Source: Janthinobacterium agaricidamnosum (GTDB taxonomy: Bacteria; Pseudomonadota; Gammaproteobacteria; Burkholderiales; Burkholderiaceae_D). From it: a stretch of DNA of 64,000 nucleotides. Both the position numbers and the translations under genes were made by a program. Positions 36,035 to 44,677 of this stretch are shown one piece after another. The notes below the pieces were generated by a model that worked only from the letters and a program-made list of their open reading frames with translations, made no database searches and was not told the DNA's origin. Each line of letters opens with the position of its first letter. The first letter of the stretch is position 1. The stretch is taken from contig NZ_CP033019.1 in assembly GCF_003667705.1 (NCBI RefSeq), positions 4,464,001 to 4,528,000 on the forward strand, in the 5' to 3' direction.

Positions 36035-38317
36035 ATGAGTCTGACCCCAGCCGACACGACTTCCGCAGCACTGCCGCCCCTGGCCTCGCGCCAGGCGGCA
36101 AAATCGCAGGGCGCTTCCGCGCCCGGCGCCGGCACGTCCGGCAGCAACACCACCGCAGCACCGCCAGCGCCCGCCCTCGGCGTGGCTTCCGTCAGCCACC
36201 TGGCCGACAAGCTGGCCGAATACCTGTCTCCCGCCGACCTGAAAAAAGTCAAGGAAGCCTACCGTTTCTCCGACGAAATGCACCTGGGCCAGATGCGCCG
36301 CTCGGGCGAGCCGTATATCTCGCATCCGATCGCCGTCGCCGAAATCTGCGCCGACTGGAAGCTCGACGCGCAAGCCATCATGGCCGCCCTGCTGCATGAC
36401 GTCATGGAAGACCAGGACGTCAAGAAGGAAGAATTGATCGAGCGCTTCGGCGCTCCGGTGGCGCACCTGGTCGACGGCCTGTCTAAGCTGGAAAAGATCG
36501 AATTCCAGAGCCAGATCGAAGCGCAGGCGGAAAACTTCCGCAAGATGCTGCTGGCCATGGCGTCCGACGTGCGCGTGATCCTGATCAAGCTGGCCGACCG
36601 CCTGCACAATATGCGCACCCTGGACTTCATGACGGCGGCGAAAAAACGCCGCATCGCCAGCGAGACCATGGAAGTGTACGTGCCGATCGCGCACCGTCTC
36701 GGCCTGAACAACATCTACCACGAGCTGCAGGACCTGTCGTTCTCGCACCTGTATCCGATGCGCTACCGCACCCTGGCGAAAGCCGTCAAGGCGGCGCGCG
36801 GCAACCGGCGCGAGGTGGTCAACAAGATCATGGAAGCGGTGAAAAGCACCTTGTCCATGGCCGAGCTCGAAGCCGACGTCACGGGCCGCGAAAAGACCCT
36901 GTACGACATCTATAAAAAGATGCGCAGCAAGCATTTGTCGTTCTCGCAAGTGCTGGACGTGTACGGTTTCCGCGTGGTGGTGGGCAGCTTTGCCGACTGT
37001 TACGTGACCCTGGGCACCCTGCACAGCCTGTACAAGCCCATGCCGGGCAAGTTCAAGGATTACATCGCGATCCGCAAGCTGAACGGCTACCAGTCGCTGC
37101 ATACGACCGTCATCGGCCCGTACGGCACGCCCGTCGAATTCCAGATCCGCACGCAGGAAATGCATCGCACGGCTGAATCGGGCGTGGCGGCGCACTGGCT
37201 GTACAAGAGCGGCGAATCGAACCCGTCCGACCTGCAGCAGCGCACCCATGCGTGGCTGCAATCGCTGCTCGACATCCAGCAGCAGACGGGCGACTCGGCC
37301 GAATTCCTTGAACACGTCAAGGTCGACCTGTTCCCCGATTCCGTCTACGTGTTTACGCCGAAGTCGAAGATCATCGCCCTGCCGCGCGGCGCCACGGCCA
37401 TCGACTTCGCCTACTCGATCCACACGGGCATCGGCGACCAGACCGTGGCCGTCAAGATCAACAACGAAACCTCGCCCTTGCGCACCGAGCTGCACAATGG
37501 CGACATCGTGGAAATCATCACCGATTCCTCGTCGCGCCCCAGCCCGACGTGGCTGTCGTTCGTGCGCACCGGCAAGGCCCGTTCGGCCATCCGCCACCAC
37601 TTGCGCACGATCAACCTGCCCGAATCGATCGCCCTGGGCCAGCAACTGCTGTCACAGGCGCTGCACACCCTGAACATCGACGCCGACCTGCAAGCGCCAT
37701 TGGTCGAACGCCTGCTCAACGAATCGAGCGCCAATTCCATGGACGAGCTGTACGCGGACATCGGCATCGGCAAGCGCATGGCCACCCTGGTGGCGCGCCA
37801 CATCTTCGGCTTGATCGGCGGCGAAGCGGCCAGCATGCCCGTGGAACACAACAGCGGCAGCGAACTGGACCCCGTCACCATCTGCGGCAGCGAAGGCGTG
37901 TCCGTGCAACTGGCGCCCTGCTGCCTGCCGATTCCCGGCGACCAGATCATCGGCCAGCTGCGCCGCGACCAGGGCTTGCTCGTGCACACGAGCGACTGCT
38001 CGCAAGCGAAACGCCAGCGCGCCAAGGAACCGGACCGCTGGATCGCCGTGCGCTGGGGAACCGAACTGAACCGCCGCTTCGACTGCCGCATCAAGGTCTT
38101 GATCAACAGCGAACGGGGCATCCTCGCCCGCGTGGCCGCCGAAATCGGCGAGTCCGACGCCAACATCATCTATGTCGGCATGGACGAAGACAAGGACAAC
38201 GTGCTCGACCAGCTGCGCTTCACCGTGCAGGTCAAGGACAGGGTCCACCTGGCCGCCCTGCTGCGCAATGTGCGCAGAGTGGCCGGCGTGAACCGCATCT
38301 TGCGCGAGCGTAACTGA
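36035..38317 (+). CDS. spoT: RelA/SpoT family (p)ppGpp synthetase/hydrolase
   Basis: A 760-residue Rsh protein. An Ala/Pro-rich N-terminus precedes an HD hydrolase domain (about residues 75-180) with intact GEPYISHP and LLHDVMED motifs. The synthetase domain (about 290-400) holds DVYGFRVVV and NGYQSLHTTV. TGS (about 428-490) and ACT (about 680-755) domains follow. Both catalytic domains look intact, so it is likely bifunctional, making and degrading (p)ppGpp. The neighbours gmk-rpoZ match SpoT loci. A repeat hairpin lies 18 bases after the stop. Confidence 0.95.
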   Translation: MSLTPADTTSAALPPLASRQAAKSQGASAPGAGTSGSNTTAAPPAPALGVASVSHLADKLAEYLSPADLKKVKEAYRFSDEMHLGQMRRSGEPYISHPIAVAEICADWKLDAQAIMAALLHDVMEDQDVKKEELIERFGAPVAHLVDGLSKLEKIEFQSQIEAQAENFRKMLLAMASDVRVILIKLADRLHNMRTLDFMTAAKKRRIASETMEVYVPIAHRLGLNNIYHELQDLSFSHLYPMRYRTLAKAVKAARGNRREVVNKIMEAVKSTLSMAELEADVTGREKTLYDIYKKMRSKHLSFSQVLDVYGFRVVVGSFADCYVTLGTLHSLYKPMPGKFKDYIAIRKLNGYQSLHTTVIGPYGTPVEFQIRTQEMHRTAESGVAAHWLYKSGESNPSDLQQRTHAWLQSLLDIQQQTGDSAEFLEHVKVDLFPDSVYVFTPKSKIIALPRGATAIDFAYSIHTGIGDQTVAVKINNETSPLRTELHNGDIVEIITDSSSRPSPTWLSFVRTGKARSAIRHHLRTINLPESIALGQQLLSQALHTLNIDADLQAPLVERLLNESSANSMDELYADIGIGKRMATLVARHIFGLIGGEAASMPVEHNSGSELDPVTICGSEGVSVQLAPCCLPIPGDQIIGQLRRDQGLLVHTSDCSQAKRQRAKEPDRWIAVRWGTELNRRFDCRIKVLINSERGILARVAAEIGESDANIIYVGMDEDKDNVLDQLRFTVQVKDRVHLAALLRNVRRVAGVNRILRERN

Positions 38318-38335
38318 TTCACGCGGCAAAAAGCT

Positions 38336-38362
38336 GGGGTCAGACCCGCCGGGTCTGACCCC
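38336..38362. repeat. GGGGTC-RGACCC palindrome, copy 3 (beside RAYT)
   Basis: A perfect 12-base inverted repeat, ggggtcagaccc / gggtctgacccc, loop GCC. It lies between the convergent spoT and RAYT genes, 18 bases from the spoT stop and 16 bases from the RAYT stop. It could also terminate both genes. Confidence 0.9.
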
Positions 38363-38378
38363 GGATCTCCGCTGCGGG

Positions 38379-39023
38379 CTACCGGTTCAGTTCCGCAACG
38401 CGTCGTAAAAACGCCTGATCCCCCACCGCAAATTCAGCATTGACTGCTTCTCGCAGTTGTCCGATGCAGCGATCGCCTAATTCATCCTGAAATAACGATT
38501 GGTATGTCTTTTGCCGCTCAAGCACATCACATCCAAGTTGCATATATAAAGAATGCGGAGACAGCAGATCATCATGCACGCCCTGCGCATTGCTTCGATA
38601 ACTGGACCAGCAATATTGACCAGGCAATGCCACGATACCGGCCCTGACAGGGTTAAGTTCGATATAGCGCTGGCAAATCAATAAATAACGCTCGCCCTGT
38701 ACCAAGCAAGATTTGTAGCGGCCCTCCCACAAACTGCCGGTGCGGCCATAACGCCAGTTGAAATACTGCACATAACGCTGGTTCAGCATTTTCATCAGCA
38801 ACGACAGGGACGTTGTGCTTTGCGTGGAAAGCAATAGATGCACATGATTATTCATCAGCACATACGCATGCAGATGGCATGGTGCAAGCGCCAAACAACT
38901 GTGCAGATAATCCAGATAACGCTGCTTGTCTTGCCCATCAAGAAAGCAGGCTTGGCGATTCACGCCACGTTGCACCACATGTAAGGGAACGCCGGGCAAG
39001 ACGAGCCGAAGGCGACGGGGCAT
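38379..39023 (-). CDS. REP-associated tyrosine transposase (RAYT)
   Basis: A 214-residue Y1/HUH transposase of the IS200-like RAYT branch. NNHVHLLLS holds the metal-binding HUH motif (His60 and His62), and the presumed nucleophile Tyr120 is in RYIELNPVRAG, the family signature. LPGVPLHVVQRGVNR and SLWEGRYKS are also typical. RAYTs are single-copy domesticated transposases that act on palindromic REP sequences. A GGGGTC palindrome lies at its 3' end, with two relatives 15 kb away. The ATG at 39023 fits the family start; 39041 is possible. Confidence 0.9.
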   Translation of the reverse strand: MPRRLRLVLPGVPLHVVQRGVNRQACFLDGQDKQRYLDYLHSCLALAPCHLHAYVLMNNHVHLLLSTQSTTSLSLLMKMLNQRYVQYFNWRYGRTGSLWEGRYKSCLVQGERYLLICQRYIELNPVRAGIVALPGQYCWSSYRSNAQGVHDDLLSPHSLYMQLGCDVLERQKTYQSLFQDELGDRCIGQLREAVNAEFAVGDQAFLRRVAELNR

Positions 39024-39094
39024 GGCAACTCCTGATACCAACTGAATGGTCAGTGTGCCAGCGCGCGCCTCTGGCGTCCTGCGTCACCGCAAGC

Positions 39095-39661
39095 TTACCC
39101 CTCCCCCGGCGCCGGATACGTCACTTCCAGCAACTCCAGTTCCTGCTCGCCCAGCGGCGTGTTGAGGGTGATCACGTCGCCTTCGCGCGCCTTGGTGATG
39201 GTGCGGGCCATGGGCGAGACCCAGCTGATCTTGCCGTTCAGGGGGTCGAATTCGTCGATGCCGACGATGGTGATGGTGTGCGTTTCGCCGTCGCTGGTGC
39301 GGTAGGTTACCGTGGCGCCGAAAAACACCTGGTCGTTACCATGGTGCACGCTGGGATCGACGATGGCGGCCAGGTCCATGCGTTTGGTGAGGAAGCGGAT
39401 GCGGCGGTCGATTTCGCGCAGCCGGCGCTTGCCATAGATATAGTCGCCATTTTCCGAACGGTCGCCATTCGACGCCGCCCAATGGACGATGCGCACCACT
39501 TCCGGACGGTCGACGTCGATCAGCTGCAGCAGCTCTTCCTTGATGCGCTGGTAGCCGGCCGGCGTGATGTAGTTCTTGGCGCCGGCGGGAATGGCCAGCG
39601 CCAGCGCGACCGCTTCTTCATCGTCGTCGTTGTCCGATTCTTTTACAAAGGCTTTATTCAT
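39095..39661 (-). CDS. greB: Transcription elongation factor GreB
   Basis: A 188-residue Gre factor that rescues backtracked RNA polymerase by stimulating transcript cleavage. ITPAGYQRIKEELLQL begins the coiled coil. The acidic tip region reads ASNGDRSENGDYIYGKRRLREID, the GreB pattern. The C-terminal part has ISWVSPMARTITKAREGD. An acidic N-terminal extension (SDNDDDEE) makes it longer than the usual 160. The start at 39661 was chosen because the longer frame adds sequence unlike the family. Confidence 0.94.
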   Translation of the reverse strand: MNKAFVKESDNDDDEEAVALALAIPAGAKNYITPAGYQRIKEELLQLIDVDRPEVVRIVHWAASNGDRSENGDYIYGKRRLREIDRRIRFLTKRMDLAAIVDPSVHHGNDQVFFGATVTYRTSDGETHTITIVGIDEFDPLNGKISWVSPMARTITKAREGDVITLNTPLGEQELELLEVTYPAPGEG

Positions 39662-39776
39662 CCGCCTATTGTAGCCCCGCCAGGAAGCCATGGGCACACG
39701 GGATGCGGGCGCAGGCGGGCTTTTTTGACGTATCATCGTGGCAATCGCGGCAAACGTGGGCCGCACACGGAGACGG

Positions 39777-40364
39777 ATGAAAAAAATCTACAGAGTCAGG
39801 CGCTGGCTGTTCGCGCCGCTGGTCTACCTGGCCGCCATCTGCCTGCTGATCGAGGAATGGCTATGGGCGACGGGCGCGCGCATCATGCAGGTGGTGTCGC
39901 AATTTCCGCCCCTGCATGCGCTTGAAGCGTGGATCAAGCGCCTGCCGCCGTACTGGGCGCTGGCCATCTTCGTGCTGCCGGCCGTGCTGCTGTTTCCCGT
40001 CAAGCTACTGGCCCTGCTGGCGATCGCGCGCGGCCATGCGTTTTCCGGCATCGGCGTGATCGTCATCGCCAAGCTGGGCGGCGCGGCCGCCGTCGCGCGC
40101 CTGTATTCGCTGACGCGCCCTACCCTGCTCAGTTTGCCGTGGTTTGCGCGCTGGCATGGCCTCTTCATGGAAACCAAGGACCGCTGGATCGCCCGGCTGC
40201 GCGCCACGCGCCCGTGGCGCCGTGTCAGCCGCCTGTCGGCCGCGCTGGGCCGCGCCCGCCGCGCCTGGTGGCAGCGCTTGCGCAAGGGCACGCCAGGGCG
40301 TCATAATTCCCGCCCAGCCAGGGTGCTGCGCCGCTTTGCCGCCTTCTGGCGCGCCCGCCGCTGA
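39777..40364 (+). CDS. Membrane protein, function unknown
   Basis: A 195-residue protein with membrane segments at about residues 11-30, 58-78 and perhaps 85-105. It ends in an Arg-rich tail of about 80 residues (RARRAWWQRLRKG and similar) that is probably cytoplasmic. I do not recognise a family. It starts behind GGAGACGG and its stop overlaps an upstream start option of the histidine kinase gene (TGATG), so the two are probably co-transcribed; it may be an accessory of that system, which is inference. Confidence 0.7.
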   Translation: MKKIYRVRRWLFAPLVYLAAICLLIEEWLWATGARIMQVVSQFPPLHALEAWIKRLPPYWALAIFVLPAVLLFPVKLLALLAIARGHAFSGIGVIVIAKLGGAAAVARLYSLTRPTLLSLPWFARWHGLFMETKDRWIARLRATRPWRRVSRLSAALGRARRAWWQRLRKGTPGRHNSRPARVLRRFAAFWRARR

Positions 40365-40381
40365 TGAAGAAAGGCAACTCC

Positions 40382-41884
40382 ATGCACGACACTCCCCGGC
40401 TGGCCCCCGCCCTGCGCGCGGCGGCGCCGGAAATCTACCTGTACGACGCGGCCAGCTTGCAATTGCTGGACGCCAACGATGCCGCCTGCGACAACTTGCA
40501 GTATGCACGCAAGGAATTGCTGGCGATGACGCCCTTCACGCTGGCGCCGCAGCTCGACGCGCAGCAGCTGGCCGCCGTGCTGGCCACCCTGGACGACAGC
40601 ATCGGCGCGCAAGCCAGGCTGCACGTGCAGCAGCGGCGCCGCGATGGCAGCCTGTATTCGCTCAGCCTGCACCTGTCGCGCGCCCAGCGCCAGGGGCGCC
40701 CCCTGCTGCTGGCCGAGGGCGAAGACTTGCGCACGCCGCAGGCGACGGCCGCCGCCCTGGCGCAGGTGCAGTCGCGCTTCAACGCCATCGTCTCGAATAC
40801 GCCGGGCCTCGTGTACCAGTTCTGCCTGCATGCGGATGGACGGGCGTCCTTTGCCTACCTGAGCGAAGGCTGCCAGGCCCTGCTGGGCCTGAGCCCGGCG
40901 CTGCTGCACGCGCGCCCGGAACTGTTTTACCAGTTGATCCTGGCCGACGACCGCGCTTCGTATCTGGAATCGATGCAAGCCTCAAAAAGCGCCTTGTGGA
41001 GCTGGAACTGGGAAGGCCGGATCTGGATCGATGCCTGGAAGGACGTCAAATGGATCAACCTGCGCTCGACGCCGCGCGCGCTGGCCGACGGCACGGTGCA
41101 GTGGGAAGGCATCATGACGAATATCACGGAAAGCCGGCTGGAACAGATCGAAGTGCGCCAGTCGCGCGCGCGCCTGGCCGAGCTGACGGCGCATATCGAC
41201 AAGGTCAAGGAACACGAACGCACGCGCCTGGCGCGCGAATTGCACGATGACCTGGGCGGCAATTTGACGGCGATCAAGATGGCGCTGGCCATGCTGGCGC
41301 GCCGCCTGCCGCCGGACGACCCGCTGCTGCAGGAAAAGGCCGACTATGTCGATGCCCTGGTCGACCGCAGCATCGATGCCGTGCACCGCATTTCGCTGGA
41401 CTTGCGCCCGTCCATGCTGGACCTGGGCCTGGTCGCCGCGCTGGACTGGCAGGTCAAGGAATTCGCGCGCCAGGCCGGCATCGAGTGCCAGTTCATTTCC
41501 AACCGCCAGCACATCGAACTGGAGCTGGACCAGGCGACCAGCCTGTTCCGCATCGCCCAGGAGGCGCTGACGAATATCGCCAAGCATGCGCAGGCGAGCA
41601 AGGTCAGCGTGCGCCTGGCCAGGCAGCGCCAGCATATCAGCCTGACCATCGCCGACAATGGCGTCGGCATGCGCCTGTCCGACCGCGCCAAGCCGCAGTC
41701 GTTCGGCATCCGCGGCATGGCCGAACGGGCCAGCGCGCTGGGCGGCAGCCTGAGCCTGATGGATGGGCCGGACGGCGGCACCATCCTGAGCATAAAAATC
41801 CGTCTGACCACCCCGCGAGAGGCGATAATAGCGGCTGCAGCCAGTGCGCCCGCGCACAGCGGGCCGCCGCCAGACGCGGCCTAG
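40382..41884 (+). CDS. PAS sensor histidine kinase, NarX/HisKA_3 type
   Basis: A 500-residue kinase without clear membrane segments. Two PAS-like regions (about residues 10-110 and 130-245) precede a HisKA_3 dimerisation helix with the phospho-acceptor His in ARELHDDLGGNL (about 285-296). The ATPase domain has DNGVGMR and FGIRGMAERASALGG. The cognate regulator follows 30 bases later. I chose the ATG at 40382 because AAGAAAGG lies upstream; an ATG at 40364 overlapping the previous stop is the alternative. The signal is unknown. Confidence 0.9.
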   Translation: MHDTPRLAPALRAAAPEIYLYDAASLQLLDANDAACDNLQYARKELLAMTPFTLAPQLDAQQLAAVLATLDDSIGAQARLHVQQRRRDGSLYSLSLHLSRAQRQGRPLLLAEGEDLRTPQATAAALAQVQSRFNAIVSNTPGLVYQFCLHADGRASFAYLSEGCQALLGLSPALLHARPELFYQLILADDRASYLESMQASKSALWSWNWEGRIWIDAWKDVKWINLRSTPRALADGTVQWEGIMTNITESRLEQIEVRQSRARLAELTAHIDKVKEHERTRLARELHDDLGGNLTAIKMALAMLARRLPPDDPLLQEKADYVDALVDRSIDAVHRISLDLRPSMLDLGLVAALDWQVKEFARQAGIECQFISNRQHIELELDQATSLFRIAQEALTNIAKHAQASKVSVRLARQRQHISLTIADNGVGMRLSDRAKPQSFGIRGMAERASALGGSLSLMDGPDGGTILSIKIRLTTPREAIIAAAASAPAHSGPPPDAA

Positions 41885-41914
41885 TGGGTGAATTAGATAG
41901 GAAACAATGCAGTC

Positions 41915-42562
41915 ATGAAAGAAAAAGCCACCATCCGGGTATTCATCGCCGACGATCACGCGATCGTGCGCGAAGGCTTGAAGCAAATCCTCGCCGACAC
42001 GAAAGACATCATCGTGGCCGGCGAAGCTGAAAATGGCCACGACGCCATCAAACTGTTCCGCGGCTCGAAATGCCAGGTGTTGTTGCTTGACATCTCCCTG
42101 CCCGACCGCAGCGGCATCGAGGTACTCAAGCAGATCAAAAAGGAAAAACCGGAACTGGCCGTGCTGATGCTGTCCATGCACCGCGAAGACCAGTACGCCA
42201 TCCGTTCGCTCAAGGCGGGCGCGGCTGGCTACCTGACGAAACAGAGCGCGCCGCGCGAGCTGGTCACGGCCATCCGGCAAGTGGCGCAAGGGTTGAAATA
42301 CATCAGCGCCTCGCTGGCGCAGGAACTGGCCAACACGGTGGGCGAAGACCACGAAACGGCCTTGCACGACACCTTGTCGGACCGCGAGTACCAGACGCTG
42401 GTCATGATTGCCTCGGGCAAGGCGGTGGGCGCCATCGCCGAAGAGCTCAAATTGTCCGTGAAAACCGTCAGCGAATACCGCGCCCGCTTGCTGGTCAAGA
42501 TGAAGCTCAAGAATAGCGCGGAACTGACGCATTACGCCATCCGCAACCAGCTGGTGGATTGA
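41915..42562 (+). CDS. NarL/FixJ-family response regulator
   Basis: A 215-residue regulator. The receiver (about residues 5-120) has the acidic pair in IADDHAI, the phospho-acceptor Asp in LLLDISLPDRSG (about 57), and Lys in YLTKQ. A LuxR-type helix-turn-helix follows (about 148-210): LSDREYQTLVMIASGKAVGA and LSVKTVSEYRARLLVKM. It pairs with the preceding kinase. The targets are unknown, though a diguanylate cyclase and flagellin genes lie downstream. Confidence 0.93.
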   Translation: MKEKATIRVFIADDHAIVREGLKQILADTKDIIVAGEAENGHDAIKLFRGSKCQVLLLDISLPDRSGIEVLKQIKKEKPELAVLMLSMHREDQYAIRSLKAGAAGYLTKQSAPRELVTAIRQVAQGLKYISASLAQELANTVGEDHETALHDTLSDREYQTLVMIASGKAVGAIAEELKLSVKTVSEYRARLLVKMKLKNSAELTHYAIRNQLVD

Positions 42563-42691
42563 CGGCAAAGCAGCATGCCCGCTGGCATCGGGCGAATTGA
42601 CAGGACTTCTCCTTGCTTCTCGCACAATAAGTTCTTTGCCAACTCGCATATCATGAGGATAATGAGAAATATCTAAAAAGGCTGTGCCTAC

Positions 42692-44335
42692 ATGTCCAGT
42701 AAATTGCCATCCTCACCAGCAGGCGCTCCCGCTGGCGCCACGAATACCGCCGCCGCTGCGGCGATGAACCCGGCCGATATCGCCCGCGAAGCGTTTCGCC
42801 GCCTGGCCACGCGCCGCATCGCCCCCACGCCGAGCGCCTACCGCGACATCTACAATGAAATCGCGGGCATCAGCGAAGCGGCCGAGACGCCGGCTACGCC
42901 GGGAGCCGTACTGGCCGCCAGCGCACCCACGGAGAGCGGCGCGGAAAACGTCCTCACGCAATTCGCCGCCAAGATGAGCGAATCGGCGGGCGAACTGGGC
43001 GACTTTGGCAAGCGTTTCCAGCGCGCCCTGAAAGCGCGCGACTGGGATGGCTATGCACGTACCCTGGCGCAACTGGCCGAGAAACAGGTCAAGAAAAGCG
43101 GCGGCATCGAATTGCCGCCCCTGCCGGACGGCGAACAGACGCGCACCCTGCGTGAATTGCTCAGCCGCACCCTGGGCTTTGCCGTCGCCACCTTGCTGAC
43201 GGGCACGCCCGCGCTGGTGGAAGAGGCAGAGTCCCTGGGCGCGGCCATCAAGCTGGCCCACACGGAAGAAGCGCTGAACGAAGCGGCCCTGCGCCTGAAA
43301 CAGCTGTGCTACCAGATCGAACTGAAAAGCGGCGACACGGCCGAGCAGCAGGAATTGTTGCTGCGCCTGTTCAAGCTGCTGCTCGACAACGTCAGCCAGC
43401 TGCTCGACGACGACAGCTGGCTGCGCGGCCAGGTCGACGCCGTGCAGAACCTGATCGCCGGTCCGCTCGACCAGCGCGCGCTGGAAGACGCCACGCGCAG
43501 CCTGAAGGAAGTCATCTACAAGCAAAGCCAGCTCAAGCACAGCCTGTCCGACGTCAAGCTGACGGTCAAGAACATGATGATGACCTTCATCGACCGCCTG
43601 GGGCAAGTGGCGGCCAGCACGGGCGACTTCCACGAAAAGATCGGCGGCTATTCGGAAAAGATCAGCCAGGCGGAAAATATCAGCGAGTTGAACAGCGTTC
43701 TCGACGAAGTCTTGCGCGAAACGCGCATGGTGCAGAACGAGGCCTTGCGCGCGCGCGACAAGATGGTGCTGGCGCGCCAGGAAGTGCAGGATGCGGAACA
43801 GCGTATCCACACGCTGGAAGCGAAGCTCCAGCATATGAGCGAACTGGTGCGGGAAGACCAGCTGACGGGCAGCCTGAACCGTCGCGGCCTGGACGACGTG
43901 TTCGAGCGCGAGACGGCCCGCTCGGACCGCCGCGGCACGCCGCTGTGCATCGCCATGCTGGACCTGGACGACTTCAAGCGCCTGAACGACACCTATGGCC
44001 ACCTGGCCGGCGACGCCGCGCTGAAACACCTGGTGAAAATCGTCAAGGAAACCCTGCGCTCGATGGACGTCATCGCCCGCTTCGGCGGCGAGGAATTCCT
44101 CATCCTGCTGCCGGAAACCACGGTCGAAGCGGCCTCATCGACGATGACGCGGCTGCAACGCGAGCTGACCCGGCATTTCTTCCTGCACGACAACGAAAAA
44201 GTCCTGATCACCTTCTCCGCCGGCGTGGCCCTGCGCCTGCCCAACGAAGACCAGGCCGAACTCGTCAAACGCGCCGACCGCGCCATGTACCAGGCCAAGC
44301 AGACGGGCAAGAATCGGGTGGTGGTGGCGGATTGA
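42692..44335 (+). CDS. Diguanylate cyclase with long helical N-terminus
   Basis: A 547-residue cytoplasmic protein. The first 375 residues are mostly helical with likely coiled coils around 300-390 (VLARQEVQDAEQRIHTLEAKL in part). The GGDEF domain begins near 385 (DQLTGSLNRRGLDDVF) and has an active-site FGGEEF at 464-469. The product-inhibition RxxD site (RSMD, 456-459) is placed exactly five residues before it. So it should make cyclic di-GMP and be feedback-controlled. A PilZ receptor gene lies 7.5 kb downstream among flagellar genes. Confidence 0.92.
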   Translation: MSSKLPSSPAGAPAGATNTAAAAAMNPADIAREAFRRLATRRIAPTPSAYRDIYNEIAGISEAAETPATPGAVLAASAPTESGAENVLTQFAAKMSESAGELGDFGKRFQRALKARDWDGYARTLAQLAEKQVKKSGGIELPPLPDGEQTRTLRELLSRTLGFAVATLLTGTPALVEEAESLGAAIKLAHTEEALNEAALRLKQLCYQIELKSGDTAEQQELLLRLFKLLLDNVSQLLDDDSWLRGQVDAVQNLIAGPLDQRALEDATRSLKEVIYKQSQLKHSLSDVKLTVKNMMMTFIDRLGQVAASTGDFHEKIGGYSEKISQAENISELNSVLDEVLRETRMVQNEALRARDKMVLARQEVQDAEQRIHTLEAKLQHMSELVREDQLTGSLNRRGLDDVFERETARSDRRGTPLCIAMLDLDDFKRLNDTYGHLAGDAALKHLVKIVKETLRSMDVIARFGGEEFLILLPETTVEAASSTMTRLQRELTRHFFLHDNEKVLITFSAGVALRLPNEDQAELVKRADRAMYQAKQTGKNRVVVAD

Positions 44336-44354
44336 CGCCCGCCCGCTTCGCCAC

Positions 44355-44388
44355 ATGCCGTCCCGCCACTCGGCCGGACGGCATTTTT
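44355..44388 (+). terminator. Rho-independent terminator after diguanylate cyclase
   Basis: A stem ATGCCGTCC / GGACGGCAT around a 12-base loop, followed by TTTTT. It begins 20 bases after the cyclase stop, and separates it from the flagellin promoter. Confidence 0.8.
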
Positions 44389-44533
44389 CATGGCATAAAC
44401 AACAACACCCCTCACCCCCTGCAGCATGCCGCCAGCGTCCGCGCGATATGAAAATAAAACTATTTTTACCCTCAAGTTTTCTCAAACGCCGTCGTTTAGC
44501 GCGCGGCCAGCAGCAAACTGAAGGGCTAAAAAT

Positions 44534-44560
44534 TAAAATTTAAAGCACTTTCCGCTATAA
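44534..44560 (+). promoter_or_regulatory. Candidate sigma-28 promoter of fliC
   Basis: TAAAATTT (7 of 8 to TAAAGTTT), an 11-base spacer, then CGCTATAA (5 of 8 to GCCGATAA). It lies in the AT-rich 342-base region before fliC, giving a leader of about 110 bases. FliA control of flagellin is well known; this exact site is my inference. Confidence 0.5.
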
Positions 44561-44677
44561 ATTTTCCCGCAGAGCAACCGTTACCCTAAACAACAGCGGC
44601 TTGATTGTCCCGGAACAGCGGGGCAGGCCAAAGTGAACGGCACTTAGCACAATGTAGTATCTGTTTGGAGAATTAAC

